Assembly: GCA_009103225.1 (NCBI GenBank)
Contig: RHPI01003156.1
Span: 1,077,339 to 1,141,338, forward strand
Reading direction: 5' to 3'
Length of the DNA stretch: 64,000 nucleotides
Origin: Chlorokybus atmophyticus
Taxonomy: Eukaryota; Streptophyta; Chlorokybophyceae; Chlorokybales; Chlorokybaceae
Of this stretch, positions 37,864 through 47,052 are shown piece after piece (position 1 is the stretch's first letter; each line of letters begins with the position of its first letter). Both the position numbers and the translations under genes were made by a program. The notes under the pieces were generated by a model. That model was not told where the DNA came from. It did no database searches and saw only the letters and a program-made list of their open reading frames with translations.

Positions 37864-38175
37864 TGCACAGCTACCTGCCTCTCGAGTTCGTATCGCGTAC
37901 ACGCGCCCAACGCAAAGTGGCTGCAGCCACTCGCAACCATGTGCGCATTAGGGTAACTGTAGCAGCCACATACGTCAGCGCTCGCACCAGAGTTGCTGCC
38001 GTTGCCACAGCTCCTTGCCGCATCGACGACTCCTCTCTTATCCCATACCATGACGAGCATGAGGATGCCACTATCGAGGCGGCATTGCAAGACGGGCGAA
38101 CGCCGTTGGCGTGCATATGTGGACGCGCATCTCTTGCTGACCCAACCACTAATTACCTTGCGCTTCCACAACTAC

Positions 38176-39331
38176 AAGGGACATGGCAAGGTTCAAGATC
38201 ACCACATGGCCATTAGGGTGGTGGAGTTCCACACATTCAGGGGACAGCAGGGCATCACCGTGTAGGAACTGTTCGGAGGCATGGGCAGTGGCCTCGCTTC
38301 TGTTCTCAACAAGGGTCAAGGTCACCAAGTACTATTGGTGTGACCCCGACCCGAACGCGCAAACAGCCCTCATAACCACCTACACCAGCTGCACGAAAGC
38401 CATCCACAGCAGCTGCCACTGTCACGGCATTACAAGGCAGCCTCAAGGCATTGCCGCAAGACATCCGGCTGACCACCAAAGACCATCTGCTGTCCCTTGG
38501 CGACATTGACTTGTTAATAGCTGGGAGGGAGTGCCAAGGGCACTGTAGAGCAGGACAAGGTCAAGGCCTTGACAACCCTCGCTCAGGAGTGTTTTGGAAG
38601 TTGATGAGAATCATCAATTTCCTCTAGCAGCACCAGAACGCTAGGCAGCTTGGGTATATCATTGAGAATGTGCACTCGGAGGACGACAAGCGTTAACACG
38701 TGGCTTCCTACCGACAAGTGTGCTCCAATCTGGGGCACCCACTCAAGGTGAACGCAGCACGCCATGGCTCGCGTGCACATCATGTACACGCTAAGTGGAC
38801 AAACTTGGCCACCACAAAGGAGCTCATGAGCGCGGAGTACACATGCAGCGCACGACCACGAGGCCTGTTGGTCGACGACATCCTTGACCCTGGTCGGAAA
38901 GCCCAGCCTGTTACGTGCCATGATCACAATCACTTATACCAGTGCAACCAACCTGACCAACCACGTCGCGCACTATCCACCTTGGTGTCCTACCCGGGCT
39001 ATGCAAGTTTGGAGTGGGGATAATGGCATGGTGTTTAACAAGACAACATGCAAGCTACTTGGGCGCGCAACGGACCAAAACAGCATGGTCTGGCTGCTGG
39101 GCCCGGGCTATGCATTTCCAAAATGGGGATACCAGCATGGTATTCAACGAGACAACATGCAAGCTAGAACAATCCAATGCACGCGAGCACGAACGCGCCA
39201 TGGGCTTCTTTCCCAACGGTATCACAGAGGCACCACCAACAGACAGTTAGCGATGCCATCTATTGGGCCGCGTCACAGACCAAAACAGCATGGTCTGGCT
39301 ACTGGAGCTGAGCTTTGCATGGCATGACCCC
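38176..39331 (+). pseudogene. C5 cytosine DNA methyltransferase domain carried by a Ty3/gypsy element
   Basis: Methyltransferase motifs appear in the order of C5-MTases. Motif I (AdoMet binding) ELFGGMGSGLASVL at ~38,266. Motif IV with the catalytic Cys, DIDLLIAGRECQGHCRAGQG at ~38,502, where P-C-Q is E-C-Q. Then GLDNPRSGVFWKLMRI. Motif VI YIIENVHS (E-N-V). Motif VIII-like HGSRAHHVHAKWTN. C-terminal EHERAMGFFPNGITEAPPTD, then LLGRVTDQNSMVWLL. Motifs I and IV are in different frames and stops intervene, so this copy is dead. It lies between the protease and RT. The 3' part is partly duplicated (38,997-39,310). Confidence 0.8.
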
Positions 39332-39600
39332 CATGTGTCCTTCGAGAATCTCGAACACTTGGCTGGGGGGTGGGCTGATTGCGTTGCCGACACTAAAGTA
39401 GCTCACACAGCCCTTGAGGTGGTACGCATGGAGGAGCAAGCAGCAGTAACAGTGGACGAAACTCCCGTGGTTGTCAACGCAACTTCATGAGACCATGCCA
39501 TTGGCCCTCTTGCCACAGAAGACACACGAGAGAAGTCGGAGGCTCTCCTCATCAAATGGAGGAGCCAATTCAGCTTCAACGTAAGGAGTTGGGTACATGC

Positions 39601-40105
39601 TGTCACGAATTGGGATAAATTGTGACAGACGTCACTCATGGTAGTGTCTTTTACTACCATAGCCTAGTGGTCGGGCCCCAATTGTTACAATGGTAACGGA
39701 GCTTGACATTTTAGGTTCAATTCCCGTAGGGGACTGAGGCAGATCCAAGGCAGAAACATAAACATTTGGGGCGGCTTGCCCTAGGCTGGGCGCAGGATTA
39801 CGACTTGCGCGCTGAGCCAGTTCAACCTAAGGCCGCGTGAGCGGTCGCGCTGCGATGGCAGGTCACGCGGTGAGGATGGCCGTTCATTCGGCCAGGACCG
39901 TTCCTGGGCCGGATCCAACAGGCCGCGGGCAGACTAATCGTGGTACTGCCGCAAACACGGCAACGTGGGCTAGTGCCTTATTGAATTATGAGAAACTCAT
40001 GGGAAATTGGGGAAAAATGTCACGAACTGGGATAAATTGCGACAGACCTCACTCATGGTAATGTCTTTTACTACATAGCCTAGTAGTCGGGCCCCAATTG
40101 TTATA
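39601..40105 (+). mobile_element. TRIM-like miniature retroelement 1, inserted in the gypsy pol
   Basis: Terminal direct repeats of 89 bp (39601-39689) and 88 bp (40018-40105), both starting TGTCACGAA. CATGC flanks both outer ends (39596-39600 and 40106-40110), a 5-bp target-site duplication. A primer-binding-like TGGTAACGGAGC follows the left repeat, and a purine run GGGAAATTGGGGAAAAA precedes the right repeat. There is no coding capacity in the 328-bp interior. It interrupts the gypsy coding text between the methyltransferase and RT regions, so it is younger than that element. Confidence 0.85.
39638..39724 (+). promoter_or_regulatory. Hairpin plus tRNA-type Pol III A and B boxes in TRIM 1
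   Basis: A perfect 8-bp hairpin (atggtagt/actaccat, 39638-39660) ends on the first base of TAGCCTAGTGG (39660-39670), which fits the A-box consensus TRGYNNANNNG. GGTTCAATTCC at 39714-39724 fits the B box. The 54-bp spacing is in the range of tRNA genes. The A box lies in the LTR, the B box in the interior. Confidence 0.6.
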
Positions 40106-40109
40106 CATG

Positions 40110-41333
40110 CTCAGTTTACCAAATGGATATCAAGCTGGTGGACACGAAACTGGTGTTCCGACAGCAATACAGACTCCAAGTTGGAATACAGACTCCAAGT
40201 TGAAAGAAGACCTTGTGAAGCAGAGACGTAAGGCTCTGCTAGATGCAGGCCTTATTCAAGGAATCCACATCGGACTTTACAGCGGCAACCGTCATGCCGT
40301 TGAAAGAGGGTTCGGCAGGCAATTGGACAGAATGGCGCATGTGCGGCGACCTTCGCCCCCTCAACAACAAAACCAAGCAAGATAGGTACCCCATGCCAAA
40401 AGCACAGGGTAGCTTCGATGATGTGGGAGACTGCACGGTCTTTAGCATCTTTGACATGCGTTAAGGCAACCAAATGGCCATTAGGGACGAGGACAAGAAC
40501 AAGACCTCCTTTTTGGGCAACCAACAGCTATACCAATAAAGGGTGATGCCGTTCGGGCTGAAGAATGCCCTTGCCAAGTTTCAATGCGTCATGGACAAAG
40601 CCTTAAAGGGGCTGAATTTGAGCGGTGCTACATCGACGACATCCTCATCTTCAGTTGCAGCAATAATGAGCATCTCCAGCATATCGAAGCAGTATGGAAC
40701 GGCTAAGGGGAGTGGGGTTGACTGCACACCCTGACAAGTGTACTTTCTCCACCCACCATATGCCATACTTAGGGCACATGATTGTGCCCCATGGTGTGTA
40801 TGTGCAGCAGGCAAAAGTGGAGGCTCCGGCAGCTATCCCTACTCCAACGGGCCTCACACGCTTTTGCGCCTTCTTGGGCCTTGCCACTACTATCCGATTC
40901 GTAAAGGACTGCGCTAAGATTGCGAGGCCTCTTAACGAGCTACTGAAGAAGGAAGTAGAGTTCGCGTAGAAAGAGCCACAACAACAGTCAACAGGCCTTC
41001 GAGGAATCGAAGAGCAGGCTCACCACAGCCCCCATCCTTTGATGCCCTGCCTACACCAAGCCTTTCATCCTTCACACCGACTGGAGTAAGCTCGGGATTG
41101 GAGCCGTGCTGATACACGATGAAAAGAGCGAGTGGTGTTATACGCCAGCCGAAGCAACAACAGCGCGGAAGCCAACTACAGCAGCTACGAGGGAGAGTGC
41201 CTCGCTGCAGTGTGGGCTATCTCCATCTATCGGCCCTTCCTCTTCGGCCGACAGATTGCGTTGCTCACCGATTATCAGCCACTCACAGTGGTTGATGACC
41301 AACCAACACCTGACAAGGAAACTTGCTAGCTAG
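40110..41333 (+). pseudogene. Ty3/gypsy reverse transcriptase and RNase H, decayed
   Basis: RT motifs: EWRMCGDLRPLNNKTKQDRY, PMPKAQ, FSIFDMR, QMAIRDEDKNKTSF, VMPFGLKNALAKFQCVMDKA, then frame-shifted YIDDILIFS (the catalytic Y-x-D-D). Connection/RNase H: HPDKCTFSTHHMPYLGHMI, IARPLNELLKKEVEF, then FILHTDWSKLGIGAVL (D of RNase H), ANYSSYEGECLAAVWAI and LTDYQPLTVV. Several stops and frameshifts. Domain order RT-RH-IN places it with Ty3/gypsy (Metaviridae-type) elements. Confidence 0.85.
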
Positions 41334-41789
41334 GTCTTGCTATTGCAAGAGTATGACTTTGGAATCGACCACCGCGTTGTTCTTACCAACCAAAATGCCA
41401 ATGGATCAAGTCGTAACCCTCACCTCAGCATCAATGATGCAGCCGGAGCTCGGCATAAGCTCGGCCCTGCAACATCAGCTCCTGTAGTGGCTGCCATGTT
41501 TGCTGCCGCCGCATTACACTCAGAGCGCATCGACAACACCACTGCCACAGCAATAGCTAAGGAAATGTCTGCTCTGCAGCCGACCGGCCCCGTAGTGAAC
41601 ACACCCGTCAGGGATACTCGCGTTGTCAACATCGAGGTCGATGTCATAGAGCTGGCTCTTACCGACACCAGGCAGGTGGCTGAACAAGCCATCCCTCTCC
41701 TTCCTGCAAAGTGGCCAGCTTCCCGCAACCATAAGTGCGCGTAAGAAAGACCGCGTTAATCAACGCACACAGCACTGTTGCTGGGCAGA

Positions 41790-42741
41790 TGACAAGCTGT
41801 TTCGCCGCCTCCATGGTGAAGACAAGGAGGTGCCGATAGCAGCCATACGTGAGGGCATCATCGCTGCCCTTCACACGAAACTTGAACATCTTGGTGTCAA
41901 GCGAACAGTCAGCCTTGTAAGATCACCATATTGGTGGCATGGGTGGTACAAGCAAATGCAGGGGTTTGTACGTCACTGCCAGCAATGTGACATGGTGCGC
42001 GCTAGCCTCAACACGCGCAGCGCCACGTTGCACCCTCTGCCCATCTCCGGTCTATCCCATTAATGGGGGCTCGAAAACTTGGAAGACTTGTCACCCTCGG
42101 CACGCGGCAACCGCTACATGCTTGTAATAATCGAGCACTTCTCCAAGTGGGTGGAGGTGATGCCACCGCCCGACAAGAGCAGCAGGGGGGTGTCTAAAGG
42201 CTTCCTCTCGCATGTCATCAGCCGGCTCGGCAGCTGCGCTGAGGTCATCACCGACCAAGGCACTGAGTTCAGAGGAGAGTTCGACACCCTCTTGAACAGG
42301 TGCTACACTGATTATCGTCATACCTTGCGTGACCACCTCAAAGCTAATGGTCTCGCCGAGCGCATAATGCAGACCATTAAAAAGGCATTGCGCAAGTATG
42401 TGCTAGAGTATGAGACGAACACCTAGAATAACCACCTCCCATGGGTGACCCTCAAATACCAGCTGTAAAAGCAAGCAGCTCTGCGCGAGTACAGCCCTTA
42501 TTACTTGCTGTTCACGCGACCGCCGTTGCTTCCCTTTTACGCACCGCAGTAGGTGGATCGTGTGATAAATAACCTCGATGACCCCAACCAGATGCACCAC
42601 GACAATGCCAAGCGCGCGACACTGTTTGAGCGCACCGTCCCCATGGCCTTTAACAATATGCGCATTGCGCATCACCGCAACACGCTGCGCTACGAGCACG
42701 TGCGTTGTGGCTTCCACAAGGAGCGTCAACGGGGTTTTTAA
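41790..42741 (+). pseudogene. Ty3/gypsy integrase, decayed
   Basis: Zinc-binding H2C2 region: HTKLEHLGVKRTVSLV then FVRHCQQCDMVR. DDE core: YMLVIIEHFSKWVEVMP (first Asp replaced by Glu), VITDQGTEFRGEFD (second Asp present), LKANGLAERIMQTIKKALRK (Glu present). The C-terminal part (LFERTVPMAFNNMRIAHHRN, TLRYEHV) continues to a stop at 42741. A stop after LSH (42,061) and others near 42,425 break it. Confidence 0.8.
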
Positions 42742-42958
42742 GCAAGGGATATTGCCTACCGCATGGAGGTCAGGAACACATTCGACACCTCCATTAGCCG
42801 CACTGTCTACAAGGTACTGAAGGTGTACTGTAACAAACCACTAGGCTACAAAAGCACGAAGCGTTTTGTGGCCATTGCGGCGTTAATATTCAGTTGTCCG
42901 TGACATGTACCCCACAGGGATGCTGGACCTCCTCGGCCAGAACGGCCAGAGGTTGAAG

Positions 42959-43213
42959 GATGATATGGTAAACTGCGCGCCATGTCACCTACCTTGCGTA
43001 GCTGACTTCGGGCGCATAAAGCATTCTCGCCACGCCAATAGCACGCGTTGTGAGCGTTGCGACAACGCGAACGACGACCCGCTCATGATGCTTTGCGATG
43101 GCTGTAACAAAGGGCTGCACAGCTACTGTCTGGAGCCCCTTTTAGATGAGGTACCGATGGAGGAGTATTGGTATGATGACTGCCGCACCAACGGACCTCC
43201 ACACTTGCGCTAG
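42959..43213 (+). pseudogene. PHD zinc finger at the 3' end of the gypsy pol
   Basis: CERCDNANDDPLMMLCDGCN then KGLHSYCLEPLLDEV has PHD-finger spacing C-x2-C, C-x2-C, H-x2-C. The last pair, expected W-C-x2-C, reads WYDDC: a Tyr codon (TAT) replaces the penultimate Cys, a one-base G-to-A change. PHD fingers commonly bind histone H3 tails; here it follows the integrase, where other gypsy elements carry chromodomains, so a role in targeting integration is likely. Confidence 0.75.
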
Positions 43214-43337
43214 AAGCTGAGCTCTGAAGCTGGAACCTTCCAAGAAGCTCAAGGGTGGCTTGTTGAGACTGTGCCCTACAGCACAAATTGTATGCTATGG
43301 TGGAGCACAACTCTCCAAGTCTGTATCACTCAACAGT

Positions 43338-43725
43338 TGTCACAGCCCACTCGACCATAAAAGACTTGGTGCTTTTATGGTCGATTTGTGGTTATATGAT
43401 GTACCTTCCCGTTACATTCCCCCCCACTTTAAAACGCTGACATCCTCGGCTGCGACAGGCAGGTCGCGTTCTGCTGCGCCGTCTGAACTGGTTAGTCCGA
43501 CGCAACTGCCATTCAAAAAGTCGCGACCTATTAATGATGGCACTTATGAAGTGACCGTTTACGATGTTACTGGATTGAGAAACAACGACCGCGGAATTCG
43601 CGTGTAAGGCAGGAATTGAACCCGGGTCTCAAGCTCCGATGACCAATGTCACAGCCCACTCGACCATAAAAGACTTGGTGCTTTTTTGGTCGATTTATGG
43701 TTATACAATTTACCTTCCCGTTGCA
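43338..43725 (-). mobile_element. TRIM-like miniature retroelement 2, antisense
   Basis: Two 79-bp direct repeats (43338-43416 and 43647-43725). Read on the minus strand: terminal repeat ending in GTGACA, then TTGGTCATCGGAGCTTGAGA as primer-binding-like text, interior without ORF, then a purine run AAAGTGGGGGGGAA before the other repeat. The PBS and polypurine positions both require minus orientation. Flanks acagt and acatt could be a 5-bp target duplication with one mismatch. It sits between the PHD finger and the right LTR. Confidence 0.75.
43612..43687 (-). promoter_or_regulatory. Hairpin plus tRNA-type Pol III A and B boxes in TRIM 2
   Basis: On the minus strand a hairpin (tcgaccataaaa/ttttatggtcga, perfect 12 bp in the other repeat at 43352-43385, one mismatch here) overlaps TGGTCGAGTGG (43666..43656), a full match to the A-box consensus. 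GGTTCAATTCC (43622..43612) is a B box 44 bp on. Same arrangement as TRIM 1, although the repeat sequences differ. Confidence 0.55.
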
Positions 43726-43889
43726 ACATTGGACAAGCTCCACCAAGCACTTGTCCCTTATTCAGAGCTGGGCTATCTCTCACTTTCACCGACATGCCAT
43801 GACATGCTGCAGTAGCATGTTTAGCAAGCATGTCTTCTCCGGCAGCTATCCGATACAGCATGACCCTCAACTCTCCTCGGCCCGACAGC

Positions 43890-44203
43890 TGTCATGCCAA
43901 TTGTCTTCACATGCCAGCCTACATCGAGCATGCTCACATTAAGACCCTCGCCCGGCCTATCAGCATGAAGATCCCCGCGCGTCACTGACCAGTAGCTTGG
44001 TCATGACTCTATACTAGCTCATGACTATAGCCTTCATGAGCACCGCGCGTAGCTGTTCAGTTGTGGGTTCAGTCATGAGTTGTGTTCTGTATGAAGGGGA
44101 GGGGGGGGGTCTTTGGGAAATAGCCTCGATATGACCGTTAGCTTATGTTCTGAACAAGCATGATGTTACTTGTACTTAAGTAGTCACAGTGTTCACCGGA
44201 TCA
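43890..44203 (+). repeat. LTR copy, right
   Basis: 314 bp, TGTCATGCC to GGATCA; related to the left copy at 25993-26191, which carries an internal deletion and substitutions. It follows the gypsy pol/PHD and TRIM 2, the position of a 3' LTR. A G run occurs at ~44,101-44,109 where the left copy has a T run. Confidence 0.7.
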
Positions 44204-45409
44204 GCTGGTGACATTGTGTGTGAGAAAGCGAAGAGCTTGTAAAGCGACTTGAACTACGAAACGCGCCGTCCCGGTTCTTAAGAATCCTCTCACCGTGTGA
44301 AAGCCTGGGCATGCTCTTGTGCATTGTGCTTGTCATTGCTGTGAGCTTGGCGTGCTTGGTTGCGGTATGCTTGTTGGCATCAGTTAGGGCATAGCATCCA
44401 CGTGTTGCTTGCACATTCACCTCACTTAAACGGAGTAACAGTGTAACATATTTTCCACTCATGCAAAGAGCTGTGTAAACAGCGCTGCATATATGAGTGG
44501 CTTGTTGACTGTGTGCCCTACATCACAGCTATTACCTTTTATTGTACTTTAAAATGACAAATCATTGGAGAGACGATTTTACGCATTGACTTCTTACTAT
44601 CAACAACTCCATTGCAACAAGTTCAATGACGGCGTGTAACTTGAACCTTACAAGACATATATGCTGAGATTTTTGCAGCTGTACAGCCGAACTACATAAT
44701 GTATGTACTATAGTGAAGGCCCCCTTTGCAAAGCTCCCCTCGGCAAAAACGGGTGAGAGCTGAAGTGTAACTTGAAAAGTTACCAAAAAGACAGACATGT
44801 TGAGGTTTGTACAGATGTACAGCCCAACTACCTAACATATCACTAACAGTAGAGTTGCTAGCAGCAAACTCGAGTAGAAAAACAGCGGAGTGCAAGCCAT
44901 TTGCAAAACAAACACGCGGCAAGAATGTTTAGCAACTGGGGGCCAAGGTATTGCTGTATGTACTCTAGTGAAGGCCCCCTTTACAAAGCTTCCCGCAAGA
45001 AGGGCTGAGGGGGCTTGATGTGCTCATTTATAGGCAATTGTTTCCCTCAATAGAGCCCCCCCTAGCAAAGGGGAAAGGGGGGCTGCAAGATAAGAAGGTG
45101 GCTTCATCATAGTACAGACATTATTGACAATCAACACCAATGGCAAAGCAACAAGTGTGAATACGCATGCCATACGTATGACACCACAATTGCTGGTGAA
45201 AAATTTAAGACAACCTGCAGCATCATAGCTGTACCCATGTACATTGGTGTAGGCTGATACATGGCATGAAGTCTCTGCATGCCACCACAGGCTGCAGCAA
45301 GACCAAATCCAGTACCAATAGATGATGGTTGCAGAATTGTATCTACGGGCTACAAAAATAATATACATCGATGTTGAGTACAGTACAGATAGCTGCAATC
45401 CAGCATACG
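44204..45409. other. Non-coding region downstream of the PsbP-domain gene
   Basis: No gene recognised. It includes the degenerate repeat at 44630-44995 and the 3' flank of the minus-strand gene that ends at 45410. Gcaaagggg-type G/C-rich patches occur near 45,050-45,085. Confidence 0.45.
44630..44995. repeat. Two degenerate tandem units
   Basis: gtatgtact(a/c)tagtgaaggccccctt occurs at 44701 and 44957, and (g/c)agctgtacagccgaactac / agatgtacagcccaactac at ~44,676 and ~44,812, in the same order, together with repeated taacttgaa. This indicates two diverged copies of one unit of roughly 110-230 bp. Confidence 0.65.
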
Positions 45410-47052
45410 CTACACTTTGAACGACTCCACAACATCGTTCAGCATGCTCTTGTACTTGGCCCACTGCTTCTCTGACGCGCTCACAGTCAACATGACAACA
45501 ACATTACCAGTGGACGTGATCGATGCCAGGTTATGAGCGCCAGTCAGAGCATATGGCGTGTACAACTCGTACATATAGTACTGCAGACAGAATGCAGTCA
45601 GCGCACTACTTCAGAGCAAACTGAACATGTTGCACGCACAAGCATTGCCTCCCTTCAGCAGCTGAGAAGCGCACAGCACACATTGACCACTAAGAGTTAA
45701 ACAGTGGCAGCGTCTGAGACGCACCTTATGGTTTTGAACATCCTTCACATGGCTTGCAACCAAATCGTCAATGTCAAACGAATTGCCTGTGACGAACTGT
45801 CCTAACCGCTCAATCATCAAGGCTGGAGGTGCAATCTCCTCAATCTGGGCCTCTGGCCGATTTGTCAATCTCACAAGAGGTGCCACAATGACCTGCAAGA
45901 CAATGGCTGGACATGAGAATCAAAGCTGCATCCGCAGCAGCATTTCCACGTACATACATCTTCAACAGTCTTTCTTGACTGTGTTGTACAGCAAGAGGAC
46001 TACTAGGACAGGACCATAAGTCATAAGCACACCATCACCCATTGCGAACCTGCAATTGGCCTTGCTTGTCATCCTCATACTTTGCTTCCACCCATGGCTC
46101 TGCACACTTGGGCTGGACACACAAATCGTGTCGTAAGCACCGAGTTTCGAGCATGGCATGGATGTAAGATGCATCATCATCGCACGTTATGTGTCAGTCA
46201 CCAAGTCAGTAAGCTGTCAATTGCTGAGCTTGTCAATACGCAAATGTCAGGCAGCTGCAATGCAACCGCAGCAACACACCCACCTGACAATAGTTCCCAC
46301 TTTGTATGTTTGCTACTCTTGCAGGTTTCCATGATGGCGGTATGTAGATCCTGTAAGGCTTCACAATGCCTGCGCGCATAGCAGGCGTGGACCGCACATC
46401 GGGTTCGTACACAACCAAATCGCCGACACCTGCAGTCATGGGTGTTTGTGTACTATACGCACAAGGCAGCATTGTTCGCCTCCACTGTTGTTGAAATCGA
46501 ATCGCCTACTGCCGCACACAGATAAACACATACTCTGCATCACTCTGTTCCATCAATGCATGCCAGCTGAATGCTTATGCAAGGCTTGCATACAGGAACA
46601 TGCGTAGGGCTTGCATGTACCTGCATGCGTAGCCCTACGCAAGCAGTTTTGTTGATGAGTTATTGCTCGTTGTGTGAGACATGCATAGTTATTGAGTTAA
46701 CCAGCAACACGTCACATGGCCATACAAGGTCAGCACCTGTGTGCTGCTAACTCATACCTGATTTTGTTAAATACTCTCCAACAGGGCCAGCCGTGGCCAA
46801 TGCGGGCAGAGGCACGCTGAGTGGTAATGCTGCAGCGGCCACAGCAGCGGCGGCGGCGCTCAGGACGGCACTACGTCGGGAGCATGTGGGTTCATCCAGC
46901 ACGACAGCCACTCCACGCTCAAGCTCCGCATTGCCGGCAGCAGCGGCGGAAACCCTGACCGACAGCCGGCTGCCCTGGCGACGGCCTGATCTGCCAGGCC
47001 TCGCCGTCAGCAGCACCGACGGCGCCAACGCAGCCAGTAAGGACGACGCCAT
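45410..47052 (-). CDS. PsbP-domain thylakoid lumen protein
   Basis: Nuclear-encoded chloroplast protein; PsbP-domain proteins act at or around photosystem II/I in the thylakoid lumen. Exon 1 is 46758..47052 (ATG chosen at 47052 because it starts a typical transit peptide; an in-frame ATG lies 13 codons upstream). It ends in a lumenal signal: SRRSAVLSAAAAAVAAAALP then LSVPLPALA, i.e. twin Arg, hydrophobic stretch, A-x-A cleavage. Later exons: one starting 46429 (VGDLVVYEPDVRS, VKPYRIYIPPSWKP), one near 46,050-46,110 (CAEPWVEAKYEDDKQGQL), one ~45,724-45,894 (VIVAPLVRLTNRPEAQIEEI, FVTGNSFDIDDLVA) and the last ~45,410-45,580 (YYMYELYTPYALTGAHNLA ending SMLNDVVESFKV). The fold pattern fits PsbP; which PPD subtype is uncertain. 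The donor after WKP is ambiguous. Confidence 0.75.

Noticed and set aside
45024-45464. 146-codon minus-strand ORF
   Set aside because: Reads the last exon of the PsbP-domain gene in another frame.
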